Below are positions 1 through 8,501 of a stretch of DNA of 14,951 nucleotides, piece after piece. The notes beneath the pieces were generated by a model, which was not told where the DNA came from, did no database searches, and saw only the letters and a list, made by a program, of their open reading frames with translations. The stretch comes from Dimargaris cristalligena. Taxonomy: Eukaryota > Kickxellomycota > Dimargaritomycetes > Dimargaritales > Dimargaritaceae. Numbering within the stretch: the first letter of the stretch is position 1; the number at the start of each line of letters is the position of its first letter. Location of the stretch: contig JANBQC010000655.1 of NCBI GenBank assembly GCA_027576995.1, forward strand, positions 1 through 14,951. Direction: 5' to 3'. A program made the translations under genes and the position numbers.

Positions 1-419
1 ATCACCTTTCCCTTTTATTATCTATCTTTTCAAATAAAGTTCAGTTTTCAAGGATTTGATTTCAGTTCTTTACACCTTTAGTCTTAGTAGTATCTTCCTC
101 TGGGGACCTCCCTTTGGTATTATTCCCCACATAAATACAACCAGCCCCCATTGGGACTGGTTTAATTCATTGGCTTATTCTTACCCCCTAGTTTACTCTA
201 ATAAACTCTATATATGCTCACCCCCCTCATACTGACCAGTAAGTGTGCCTACTACACATCCCTTGCATTTGCCTGCACCTATCCTTTATTAGTTAGTACT
301 GTACCCCATACCTAACACTAGTAGCCTGCTTGGCTGAGTCTAAGCCCCACCTACTATAAGAAGCCTACCCTTGGGACTCTTGACGGACTAAGAGTGTTTA
401 ACCTGGGCAACAACCTTGA
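1..419. other. AT-rich spacer, nothing clear
   Basis: No reading frame with coding character was found on either strand. The stretch is T/C-rich on the plus strand with many stops. Upstream exons of the possible membrane-protein fragment at 420-629 could lie here or beyond the left edge, but I could not identify one. Confidence 0.5.
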
Positions 420-629
420 TTTCAATTTTCTTTTATAAAATACCCTTTACAACCCCATGCCAAACACTTCCTGAGCATATCCCTCTTAGGTGTAGGAATC
501 CTAGTGTTTACTATGATTGGATCCCAAGACACTATGGTCCCTCTTTATGGCTTTTGCTCTTTGGGTGCTGCTATAGTTGCTTTATTTGGACTTTCTTTCA
601 CGTCAGCATATATATATACCACTAAAAAT
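420..629 (+). CDS. possible 3'-terminal exon of a small membrane protein
   Basis: A plus-strand frame is open from just after a TGA at 417-419 to a TGA at about 630. It has no good start codon, so it could only be the last exon of a spliced gene. Its distal part reads as two hydrophobic segments, about 18 residues (LGVGILVFTMIG core) and about 20 residues (GAAIVALFGLSF core), joined by a short polar loop and ending in a basic tail, TTKNR. Possible acceptors are the AG at 475 and the pyrimidine-preceded TTAG at about 489-490. I do not recognise the family. T-rich DNA often gives hydrophobic frames by chance, so this is weak. Confidence 0.25.
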
Positions 630-1138
630 AGATGAGTTACATGTTTAGATAAATAATGGGGACTCTGCTGAGGTTTTACTTGATGTAACTGCAGAGCTGA
701 CTAGTTGGCATGATTAAATACATGGCTATTCGCAGAAACTATTGCCAACATTGGGGGAATGTATAATACTGGTTTTTGCCAATAAAAATTGAAGGCAATA
801 TGATATAATGGTTTTACTGTGAGAGACAATACAAATAATTTCTATTTGAAAGAAAAGGGGACTGATTTTTTAGAAGTGAAGGAAAATACATATATATTCT
901 GCATTATAGGTGCATTTCATGTATGACATAGCCACTGTTATATTCATTTAGACGGGATGAACTAGCCAGCATCTATAAAGGGTAAGACGGCTGCAATAGA
1001 GCTACCACCACTCCTATTTTCCTTTCTCCTCTTCCGTCGGCAATCGGCCATCTAAAAAAAAATACAATGAAATGTTGCTGCCAAAAGCCAACCGCGGACT
1101 GAAGTGACTATACAGTAACTTGGGAAAGTATATGTATT
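630..1138. other. AT-rich spacer downstream of the LITAF gene
   Basis: No open frame with coding character. This is the 3' side of the minus-strand LITAF gene, so its transcript end should lie here. I see no clean AATAAA on the minus strand close to the stop codon. Confidence 0.5.
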
Positions 1139-3184
1139 CTAGGCTGGGATGTGGTCCACGACGAATTTGCAATGGGGGCAGTAATGAATTTCGTCTTTAC
1201 AGCCGTCCATCAACAGTGGGGCAAAGAAACAGGGTAGGCAAAAAATGGCGAGAGCGATCGAAGAAATCACGGATTTGGACCCTAAGAATGCAATGTGATT
1301 TTTTTTACAATAAATAATATATATATATATAAAATGGCATTGGCAAGAATATATGATATAAAATATATTAGTATGCGAGTGTGGCTGGATAAGTAGTGTA
1401 CCACTATGGTCACGCAGAGTCCACCATGACAAACTTCTGGAGGGTAAATGGGCGATGGAGTGTCTGTGTGTGTAGATGCGCATGAATGGGTATGGACGAG
1501 ACATGCCAATGGAGGCATTTCACATCCCCCACCATGGTGACTGACTTTATAATTTAAAGCCCCCTGAGGTACTCTTAATGGGAGAAGGGGAGGATTAGGC
1601 AAAACTAAGGAAGAGGACGAAAATCGGAAGACTCTTTCGGTGCTGATCTCCTTTCATCACCCCCGCCCCGTTGCCAGCTGTATCTCCAGGCGATCCCCCC
1701 CTCAACCACCCCATTTATTTACCCTTTCAAAAAATAAAGAGGGGAGCAATGGCAGGAGTGGTTTGGTTACCATGGCAACATTCAGCCGTACCATTGAGTC
1801 GAGGGGATACGCAATAGCTGCCCCGGAGTATGGGCGCACTGGCAACCGTCCAAGAGCCAACTAACTGTGGGTAGTAGAGATAAAACATAGCCGCGGAAGG
1901 TACCGGGCGATTCGCCCGCTCGTATATATGTCTATGTATCTAAACGAGGGAATCCCGCCCAGGCGATCCAGCGTGCCAAGTTTCCTTCCCCACCATGTCC
2001 AACCAGATCGATCGATGTAAATCCTTTCGGATAAACGTGCGGCCCTCAGAACTCCCTCCCCTCTTTCCTGACTCATTTATCCGAGGATAAATGGGACAAC
2101 CAGAGTGGGATAATCCACGGGGTTGATCCATCCTCTCGTCATCATCCCGCCCTTGTCCCAGGCCCACCCTTATAGTTATGGATAACTTACCAATTCGTTT
2201 CTCAAATACGGTGGTGATGCTCCGCTGACAATTGAGGCACCTGGTGGTGATGGGCTGGCCTTTGATATCAAAGTGGTTGGGTCCGTCCATTGACGTTGGT
2301 TGGCTTGGTGTAGCCGGCAGCGGCCGTGAGTCCGTTTTACTATTGACGCAGGTTTGGGAGCTTGAGATGGACGACAGGGAGCGATTTTCCTTTTCCTGGG
2401 TGTACAGGCCACGACCACTAGCATCGGTCCGCATGGTCCGACCATTTTGACCCGATGCGTCGCTGCCACTTAGGTGGGTGGATAGCTTATCACTATACCC
2501 CATGGAATGGTCCGGAATTTGGGGGCCGGAGGTATTGAAATTGGTGAAAATACGCAGGAAGGACGATGTCGAAGCCCTTGGGTTAGTCGGGGCCGCCGGT
2601 GGTATGGCGCCGGGCTGCACCACGGGGAAAAGCGGACCTTGGCCTGAGCTATGGCGGACTGTCCCGGCGGTAGTAATGTCGGAGGGGATATTCCAGGCGG
2701 AGGGCGACGATGAGAGGGCCAATGCGAGCGAAGACGCCGACGACCGTCTGCGCGTGTCCGGGTACAAGGGACCCTGGCCACTACCATCGCGACCATGGGC
2801 CTGGGTATAGTGCGACCAGCGGGAGGGCTGGTAGGCGGGTAGACCGGGAGTTCCGTCCAGCAATGCGGGTAACTCAGCCACCCGGGCCCCGGATAACCGC
2901 CGGGGACCTGGTGCCTTGAGGGTCGCCGGCAAATGAGCACCATCGGTCCCACTTGGCATACCACCCCCGGGGGTGGGCTGGTAAGTGGGTTCCAGCGTAG
3001 TGAGCGGACCCGTCTTTTCCACCAGAAAAAGCCGACTGGCCCCGAGCTCGTGGTAGTCGGCCCGGAGAAATTCGGCACTGGCCGGAGGAGGGCTTTCCAT
3101 TCCGGACATCATCCCGGATAGGTACATGGAGGGAAGGTCGTTGGAACTGTATTGGCCGGTGGATGTGCGGCGTTGATTCCACAT
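1139..3184 (-). CDS. LITAF-domain protein, two exons, 378 aa
   Basis: Proposed join: exon 1 at 2191-3184 and exon 2 at 1139-1281, separated by a phase-1 intron. Residues 1-300 look disordered, rich in Pro, Ser and Gly, with a repeated SGQGPL(Y/F)P motif near 135-142 and 180-187. Residues 311-378 form a LITAF-like domain: C316-x2-C319, a hydrophobic stretch of about 25 residues at 336-356 containing CLPCFF, then the CKDEIHYCPHC segment with C366-x2-C369. The 46-residue spacing between the CxxC pairs is close to the usual LITAF spacing. LITAF/SIMPLE proteins bind zinc through these pairs and sit as monotopic proteins on late endosomal or lysosomal membranes; that location is inferred from the family. 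ATG 3184 is chosen because the frame upstream has only a TTG before a TAA at 3233-3235. A CTAAC plus ACACAG acceptor-like signal near 3217-3245 allows an extra upstream exon. Confidence 0.85.
1282..2190 (-). other. intron of the LITAF gene (909 nt)
   Basis: The donor on the minus strand is a perfect GTAAGT at 2190-2185. The acceptor is TTCTTAG ending at 1282. The join makes one Gly codon (G plus GG) and restores a continuous LITAF domain, which is the main support. The intron is much longer than the other introns proposed here (about 80-270 nt). It contains an X-box at 1766-1779, a second CCATGG palindrome near 1530-1541 and a short (AT)n run near 1318-1331. Open frames inside it lack coding character. 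Confidence 0.75.
1766..1779. promoter_or_regulatory. X-box (RFX-family binding site)
   Basis: The sequence GTTACCATGGCAAC fits the RFX consensus GTNRCC-N(0-3)-RGYAAC at every defined position, with a 2-nt spacer. RFX proteins in fungi (the Crt1/Rfx1 and Sak1 types) act on DNA-damage and cell-cycle genes. Here the site sits inside the LITAF intron, so it could be an intronic element or belong to an unrecognised promoter. Function is inferred from the motif alone. Confidence 0.5.
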
Positions 3185-3353
3185 AATGCGAAAGGGGGGG
3201 GGTAGGTTGGACAAGGACTGTGTAGGGGATAGTTAGGAGGGGCAGGAGAAATACTGCAATAGGTTGAGATAACACAGCGGTAAGTGGAGTGACAGGATAG
3301 TTTAAAAATCAATTGGCCAGATAATGATTGAGGGAGGTGTGCGATATGAGTGT

Positions 3354-3362
3354 GATATATAC
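3354..3362 (-). promoter_or_regulatory. possible TATA element of the LITAF gene
   Basis: The minus strand reads GTATATATC here, about 170 nt upstream of the chosen ATG. The surrounding DNA is AT-rich, so a chance match is quite possible. Confidence 0.25.
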
Positions 3363-3574
3363 AAGAATGGTAGATGCTTAGGGATATATATTTTAAGGAT
3401 TCGTGAAAAAATTTAAAAAAATACTGGGCGAGATATAAACAGAGTAAAATGCAAAGAGTAGGGATGGGGCGTAATTTAGTAGGATAGTCTAGAGAAACGT
3501 GAATGTCATAAAATGTGATAGGATTATATTGTGAGTGATTTTGGCAGGGGTGGTGCGAAGCACAAGTGTATTGA

Positions 3575-4324
3575 CTAGGGCTTAAAGTTGGGTGTGACTG
3601 GGGGGTTCCTTTCCAAGGAATACGGGAATAGGAATAGAAAGACGTTGAAGTCAACTAAAAAATGCCGAAAAACGAACGTGAATGTACGGTGAATAAATGG
3701 TAGAAGTTGGTATAAACAAGTGTAGAGTACCAACAATTTTAATATTCGGAAACACGAGATATGAAAGACACGGTCGACTGTACAGTAAAACCTCTGATAG
3801 GGAAGCGAGCTATTCGGGAAAACACAGCGGCGGTGGAGGTGGTTTATATAGCGCCCTGAATAGTGGAAATGGATTGGGTGGAGGTTAGTGAACACTAGAG
3901 AGGGGGCGGCTACGTAAATTGGAGATGAGAGGGGGGGATTACTGGACTTACCGATTTTTTTCTTTGTCGGGTCATTTAAAAATGATATTATGTTTCCCAA
4001 AGAATCGAGGAGGGAGTCCACAGGAGTGAACAGACAAAGGCGAGGGATGGGCGTTCCCCATGGCTCCCCTTTGTATAATGGGATCTTCTTCTCGCTACGC
4101 AAGGAACAAGACGGCAGGAAAGAGTAGAGAAGGGAGGGCAGTGACGAAGGGGAGAAGAGGGGAGGGGGACGATGGGGATGAGGAGTGAAACGAGTCGATT
4201 CCAGAAGAGCGGCAATCGAAATTGGATGATGCAGAAGCGGGCGTAAATTGATGGCCGTCGTACTTGAAATTAAGGAATGGGCGATTACTATCGGCATTAA
4301 TAATGACTTAACACGTCTGCGCAT
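3575..4324 (-). CDS. tentative secreted protein, two exons, about 217 aa
   Basis: Exon 1 is 3952-4324 and exon 2 is 3575-3855, joined in phase 1. The ATG at 4324 opens a typical signal peptide: basic MRRRVK, a hydrophobic core of about 14 residues, then a small-residue STTA end near residue 24. Exon 1 then has a Pro/Ser/Leu-rich stretch and ends near a NDPTKKK motif. The intron has GTAAGT at 3951, a CTAAC branch site at 3884-3888 and TATTCAG at 3856. Exon 2 is aromatic and Cys-containing with hydrophobic runs and no recognised domain. The intron is 96 nt and open in this frame, so a retained form (249 residues) is also possible. The minus strand is very pyrimidine-rich here, which suppresses stop codons, so the ORF alone proves little; the signal peptide and splice signals are the stronger support. 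No family recognised. Confidence 0.4.
   Translation of the reverse strand: MRRRVKSLLMPIVIAHSLISSTTAINLRPLLHHPISIAALLESTRFTPHPHRPPPLFSPSSLPSLLYSFLPSCSLRSEKKIPLYKGEPWGTPIPRLCLFTPVDSLLDSLGNIISFLNDPTKKKIGKSSNPPLSSPIYVAAPSLVFTNLHPIHFHYSGRYINHLHRRCVFPNSSLPYQRFYCTVDRVFHISCFRILKLLVLYTCLYQLLPFIHRTFTFVFRHFLVDFNVFLFLFPYSLERNPPVTPNFKP
3856..3951 (-). other. possible 96-nt intron with CTAAC branch site
   Basis: GTAAGT donor, CTAAC branch site about 28 nt from the acceptor, and a TATTCAG acceptor: a complete set of canonical fungal signals on the minus strand. Its length is a multiple of three and it contains no in-frame stop, so splicing and retention both keep the frame. Confidence 0.5.
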
Positions 4325-5112
4325 CGTACGCTATGCCTTGAAAGCCGCAGAGGAATACTCGAGACTGCGTGTCGGAGGGACAGAGCGCACACATGCGGGC
4401 CATGGGCTGCCTTACTAGGGGGGATAGAGGCAAGCGTCTGCAATACTTGTTGCATCTACCCCCTTAGCATATTTTTCCACTGGGCAAGCAGGATCGATAG
4501 GAGGGAAAGGGGGTCGGTTGGCTTGTAGGGCATATTTTCCATTGCAATATCCGATTGAGCGCCCTGCAATGCATAGCCGTACACTCCCCTCCCTTTCCTC
4601 CAATCCTACCCCTTGAGTATAAAAGAAGTCCCCGACGAAAGATGGTCGATTGTTAGCTTGGTCATTAATTTAGCTAAGTCGACCCTAACCAATGGTGGGA
4701 CGAATTCCTATACTCTTTGTTCCCATAGTACATTTAAATAGGGAACATTACTACTCGTCGCCAAGATTAAATCAGCTGAGGACAAAGTAGCTATAGTAGT
4801 TCCAAAGGGACATTGGGTACCAATGAGACTTGGCGCACAGAGAGGGTGAGAGAGAGGGAATGCGTGTGAATACTATGGGGCGAAAGCGGTATGAGGAAAT
4901 GCCCTTTTAAAGAGAGACTATCGGTATCGGGAAGTTGAACGAGGTACTAGATCACGGGAAGAGGAGGTTTCCCCTCCCTCTCTCCGGCGTATGGTGGTAA
5001 TCTACTTTTAGGACGATTTTAAACCCCAGAATCTAACAGAACCAACGAAAATGACTTTCGCCGCCTTCTATTATTAGCGCATTTAAAATGGGGATTTTAG
5101 GTGAGAAGGTAA
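4325..5112. other. spacer with an orphan TATA element
   Basis: No convincing gene. A TATAAAAG at 4618-4625 (plus strand) is followed by a 32-codon ORF from ATG 4693 with a hydrophobic start (MVGRIPILFVPIVHL). This could be a first exon leading to the Cys-containing frame at 5113-5358, but I could not find a connecting set of splice sites. A 62-codon minus-strand frame at 4415-4603 starts only with TTG and was left out. Confidence 0.35.
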
Positions 5113-5358
5113 GGTGGGGTGATTCTGATGGGCAGGATGGATAGAGGAAACAGAGGCACTCAATTTGATCACTCGGTATCTAGTTTGGTACATTACGGTG
5201 AAAAATACCTGAACTGTGGACGCGATGAAATGTGGGGGAGTTGTAAAATGGCATTTGGCCGGACACCAAAAACAGTGGAGTATTTTAATTTTAGTTGCCA
5301 CGCCGCCATTACCAGAACACAAGCCAATACTAGCACCACAGCTCCTACTACTCGTTAA
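5113..5358 (+). CDS. possible terminal exon or relic, Cys-containing with Ser/Thr tail
   Basis: The frame is open from a TAA at 5110-5112 to a TAA at 5356-5358. The distal 65 codons look protein-coding: an HYGEKYLNC segment, MWGSCKMAFG, then FNFSC, followed by an STTAPTTR tail before the stop. The spacing of Gly, aromatic and four Cys residues is faintly like small extracellular carbohydrate-binding modules such as CBM19, but this is only a visual resemblance. An AG at 5134-5135 could serve as acceptor. It may be the 3' exon of a spliced gene that begins near the TATA at 4618, or a decayed copy of a secreted-protein gene. Confidence 0.3.
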   Translation, partial: GGVILMGRMDRGNRGTQFDHSVSSLVHYGEKYLNCGRDEMWGSCKMAFGRTPKTVEYFNFSCHAAITRTQANTSTTAPTTR

Positions 5359-5506
5359 CCCGGTATTCCACAACTTATATGACACCATATATTGATGGTT
5401 TTTGTGCCAAAGAACTCCCGATTGCGTATTAAAGTAGGCGGCTGTTCACACTCCACTGGGGGCTTATGGGTAAATAGAGCTGGCGCTCCATGAATGGACG
5501 TGTTGT

Positions 5507-5758
5507 ATGCATAAAGAAGGGGTTCGTCGACAGTGGCCCACCTATAAGCAAGCCTGCCCGGACCGGTTTATTGAACTCTCGCACATGTCCCAGGCTATGC
5601 TAGACCCCCTTTCCTTATCCCGGCACCCCTCACCATTTCTAGCGCGTATCGCCCTGCCCAATAAAGCCGGGATATGCCTATATATCAAATGTAAAAATTG
5701 CTTCAAATTAATATGCCCGGATTTCTCAGGGAGGACTGCTTCCACTTGGGCAAGCTAA
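5507..5758 (+). CDS. hypothetical small ORF, 83 aa, with C-x2-C motif
   Basis: ATG-started frame with a mixed, protein-like composition and a CKNCFKLIC stretch near the C-terminal end (C-x2-C-x4-C). No signal peptide and no family recognised. The opposite strand (5542-5745) is also open and equally plausible by eye, but it lacks an ATG start for the full length. Could be a fragment of a decayed gene or chance. Confidence 0.2.
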   Translation: MHKEGVRRQWPTYKQACPDRFIELSHMSQAMLDPLSLSRHPSPFLARIALPNKAGICLYIKCKNCFKLICPDFSGRTASTWAS

Positions 5759-5914
5759 AATCCTTGGAGCCCTGCCCCTGCCTGTGTTTCAATATTTCCT
5801 TTTCCTCATAATATTGCACATTTATTTACCACTCCAATTAATATGGCTATTTCTCTCATGACACCGGGGTGTCCTCTCAGCAATTTGATTCTTAATTGTA
5901 ACCGACCAGTGTAG

Positions 5915-6085
5915 TATAGACATATTTACCTAAGACATTATGAGCTCTTCCAAGCGGGTCTGTACGACGTATCCATTCAGCGGTTCTCGTCGTTCCCACT
6001 AGAAAAATACTGTTTCGACCTCAACCGGGTTTGGGCAGCACTATGTCACCTGGTATTCCTAGAGAATTGCGAGATTGCCTCTTAG
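5915..6085 (+). pseudogene. possible gene fragment, 56 codons
   Basis: The frame is open between a TAG at 5912-5914 and a TAG at 6083-6085. From about 5942 the residues (ELFQAGLYDVSIQRF, then FDLNRVWAALCHLVF) and codon choice look coding. There is no ATG in frame, so it would need an acceptor upstream; a CCTAAG at 5929-5934 is available. No family recognised. Short enough to be chance. Confidence 0.2.
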
Positions 6086-6895
6086 TTAGCATAGTTCAAT
6101 CTGCACCAAGTTCGCAAATTCGGCATTGGACCCCCCACCCTAGACTTGAAACTAAGTAGGGAATACCGTTCCAATTAGTAGCCCCTAATATCCCACAAAT
6201 AGCATCACGGCTCCGTTTTCACGCATTTCAGTCGCACTACATTTTCATTATACTTCCCCAAGACTTGGATTAATCGACGCTATGTTTAACTGATGGTACC
6301 AATTACACTGATAAATTAGAAAAAGGTGGGGGTGGCTCTGGTGCCCATCCCCACAACTCAGATTGCAAATTAAAAATATCTGTGGATAGAGTTTGGGGTA
6401 GTAAATAGGTTTATTTTGCTAGATGTTTCATTTTTTAAAGGAGAGGGGTGGCTAATGCGCACTGATACAAACGGGGTGCACATATGCCCACTTTGACATT
6501 AGTGAAATTGCAATAATGAGCATGTCGCAACCCATAATAGGTCCCGATAAGTGGGGCCAAACTAATAATAGAAGAGTTGATAAATTATACTATACATGTA
6601 TATGGTGGATGGGTAATTTTGATAGAAGCTAGAATGGTATTATTAAATAAAGGTATGGCCTAACGACCGGAAGGGGGGATATAGTGGGTGATATTGGGGT
6701 GGGGGGGGGGATTTCCAGTAGCAACTCCTAATAAATCTCATTAATTGAGGAGAACGGGGGATTAAGGGACTCGCTATACAAATCTCACGAATACGGTGCT
6801 ATTGACTTAGGAGTAAGTGGTAGAAGGGCTTTACATGTGCCCACTATTTAGACGACATAATGAGACGACTAACAAAGCTACCACTACTTCAAGCG
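6086..6895. other. spacer with a poly-G run
   Basis: No coding frame was seen. A G10 run lies at 6701-6710. Weak frames near the right end overlap the metallothionein-like gene and are its shadows. The 3' end of that minus-strand transcript should lie here, without an obvious polyadenylation signal. Confidence 0.45.
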
Positions 6896-7216
6896 CTAAT
6901 GGCCACAGGTACAGGCAGCTGCGCACTGACAGCCCACGCCCGAACCAGCGCACTCGCAATAATCGCTATGGCGGGCGTAGGTACGGTGGGGGTGGGGAGA
7001 AGGCGCGGTGGACTGACGGGCTTGCAAGGCAGCGCCCGTATCAACGCTGTTGGTGGCATCCAGCGGTTGATGGCGGGCCCATTTTACGTCGGAAGAACCT
7101 TCGGCGATATGGTTGGACATGACATAGTCCAAGTGGCCCGGGTAGGGACCACGGGCGCCGTTGCCTTTAAAGCCAATAAACGGGTGATTTGAGCGGGTGT
7201 TTTGGAGAGGATTCAT
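6896..7216 (-). CDS. protein with metallothionein-like Cys tail, 106 aa
   Basis: An ATG at 7216 follows a pyrimidine-rich leader, and the frame ends in TAG at 6896. Residues 1-86 are an unrecognised, Gly/His/Asn-containing hydrophilic region. Residues 87-104 carry six cysteines as three C-x-C pairs, spaced C-x-C-x6-C-x-C-x3-C-x-C and ending GH. That closely follows the small fungal metallothioneins of the Neurospora/Agaricus type, apart from the missing seventh Cys. Such peptides bind Cu(I) or other soft metals; binding here is inferred. Cysteine is confined to the tail. Third codon positions are strongly C-biased in this frame (ACC, CGC, GGC, GCC), like the B12D gene, whereas the two overlapping plus-strand frames have A/G-biased third positions. 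A TATATA lies about 82 nt upstream. An upstream exon cannot be excluded. Confidence 0.7.
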   Translation of the reverse strand: MNPLQNTRSNHPFIGFKGNGARGPYPGHLDYVMSNHIAEGSSDVKWARHQPLDATNSVDTGAALQARQSTAPSPHPHRTYARHSDYCECAGSGVGCQCAAACTCGH

Positions 7217-7297
7217 AGAAGCGATAAGATGGTAATATCGGGTTGAGGGGGGGAGAGGCGGTGGATTACTACTACTCGCTGACGGGATCGAAGTAGG

Positions 7298-7303
7298 TAT
7301 ATA
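7298..7303 (-). promoter_or_regulatory. possible TATA box for the metallothionein-like gene
   Basis: TATATA, about 82 nt upstream of the ATG at 7216, is a sensible position for a short pyrimidine-rich 5' leader. The element is symmetric, so direction is inferred only from the gene. Confidence 0.4.
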
Positions 7304-8388
7304 ATGGATGCGGAACACGAGGTGTGACAAGGGGCTGAAGAAGTATAAAAGATTTAAGAGGGTGGGGGGGTGGTTTTTGAAAAAAGAAGAGACTGTGAGG
7401 TGAAGGTCAGTTAGTTTACAACAATGATAAAGTAAGAAACTTTGAACTCCAGGGGCTGGAGCTTATAGTTTTATTTGCCTTATTTCTCTCATTCATTTCA
7501 TTAATATATCCGGGGCTGCTTCGTTAAAGCGTAGGTCACCACGCCCATTGAACTTGGACAATGGGAGAACTTCTCACGAGTTACATATACGTGGATAAAA
7601 GGGTGACTTTTCATTTCGTCACTCCACCAGCCTCTGGGAGTAAAGCACCCTACGTCCTAAAACACCACCACTGCCCTGCATGCCTTTCCAACGGGCATGG
7701 CTTTGCCCAGAGCCCTCCAACGACAGCCGAGGCACGCTCTTCCTCCAGTTGACTGGCTGCTAATTCCCGAGGCCTCCGCTTTGTTATATATTATTGTTTT
7801 GCGGGTCTGAGAGAGAGAGAAAGGAAGGGCGTTTCAGAACCAGCCCAAATGAATAGAGGCCAATTAGGGGGAGCCTAAGTGTCAGGGCCTTAACGCCATA
7901 TGTGTGGTCATTCTGCTATTGGGTTGGTATATAATATAGTTGTAGTCTAATATCAATATAGTTAGCTCCGTAGTTGTCAGCCGTCCCATACCCGTTTTTA
8001 CTAATTGGACTAAACAAACGTAGAGGGCCTCCCCATCTTAGTGGGATTTGAGTGACTTTGGGTATAGTAAGATACACCGGGTGGCAAAGGTATTTTCCAC
8101 GTACATTTGTCGGCGTTACTCAGCCAAGGGACATTATGTGGGAGAAATTGGCGCTGCTATCATAGGACGGAGGATATGTTACACAGCAGCAACTCATTGG
8201 GGCGTCTTCCCAACTTAACACTCAACACCTCCGGTATTGGTGGTGGACCTGCTGGTTGACGTACAGAGTCACCTGGCCGTATTTATGCATTTCCTACTCC
8301 ATCAGCTCATACATATCAATTGCCGGTGTAGGATAATTTCACCTGGAGAAATAATGAGGAGATTGAACATAGGTCTGTCCATAACAGC
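7304..8388. other. spacer, small frames of unclear status
   Basis: An ATG-started frame of 63 codons lies at 7561-7752 (plus), with a modest GC rise and a HHHCPAC motif but no family. A frame at 8219-8398 (plus) without a clear start reads as Leu/Val-rich and may be an exon or chance. A GA-rich microsatellite-like run occurs near 7809-7824, and a TATAAAAG at 7344-7351 (plus) has no gene assigned. Confidence 0.35.
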
Positions 8389-8501
8389 ATCCGCATAGAC
8401 CCCGCCAATAAAATGGGCGCGGGTCGCCGGACTCAATCCGCCGACCGCCGGCCATTTGGCAGGCGCACTCACTGAGAGGCACGGGGTTTAACCAAATTAG
8501 G

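Noticed and set aside
1640..1864. Plus-strand frame within the LITAF intron
   Set aside because: GTG start only, no domain; retained only as context for the X-box.
1940..2190. Extension of LITAF exon 1 to the stop at 1940
   Set aside because: Residues past 2190 lose any family resemblance, whereas splicing at the GTAAGT donor restores the second half of the LITAF domain.
2470..3078. Long alternative frames over LITAF exon 1, both strands
   Set aside because: GC-rich shadows of the disordered LITAF N-terminus without motifs or suitable starts.
3182..3214. TTG start for the LITAF protein at 3214
   Set aside because: Nuclear fungal genes rarely start at TTG; the first in-frame ATG is at 3184.
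3109..3654. 181-codon minus-strand frame
   Set aside because: Starts with TTG, lies across two gene ends and is explained by the pyrimidine-rich strand lacking stops.
6860..7192. Plus-strand ATG frame of 110 codons (Ala/Gly/Val-rich) and a GTG-started one at 6817-7122
   Set aside because: They lie opposite the metallothionein-like gene; their third positions are A/G-biased as expected for antisense, and the minus-strand frame has C-biased third positions, an ATG with a leader and the clear Cys motif.
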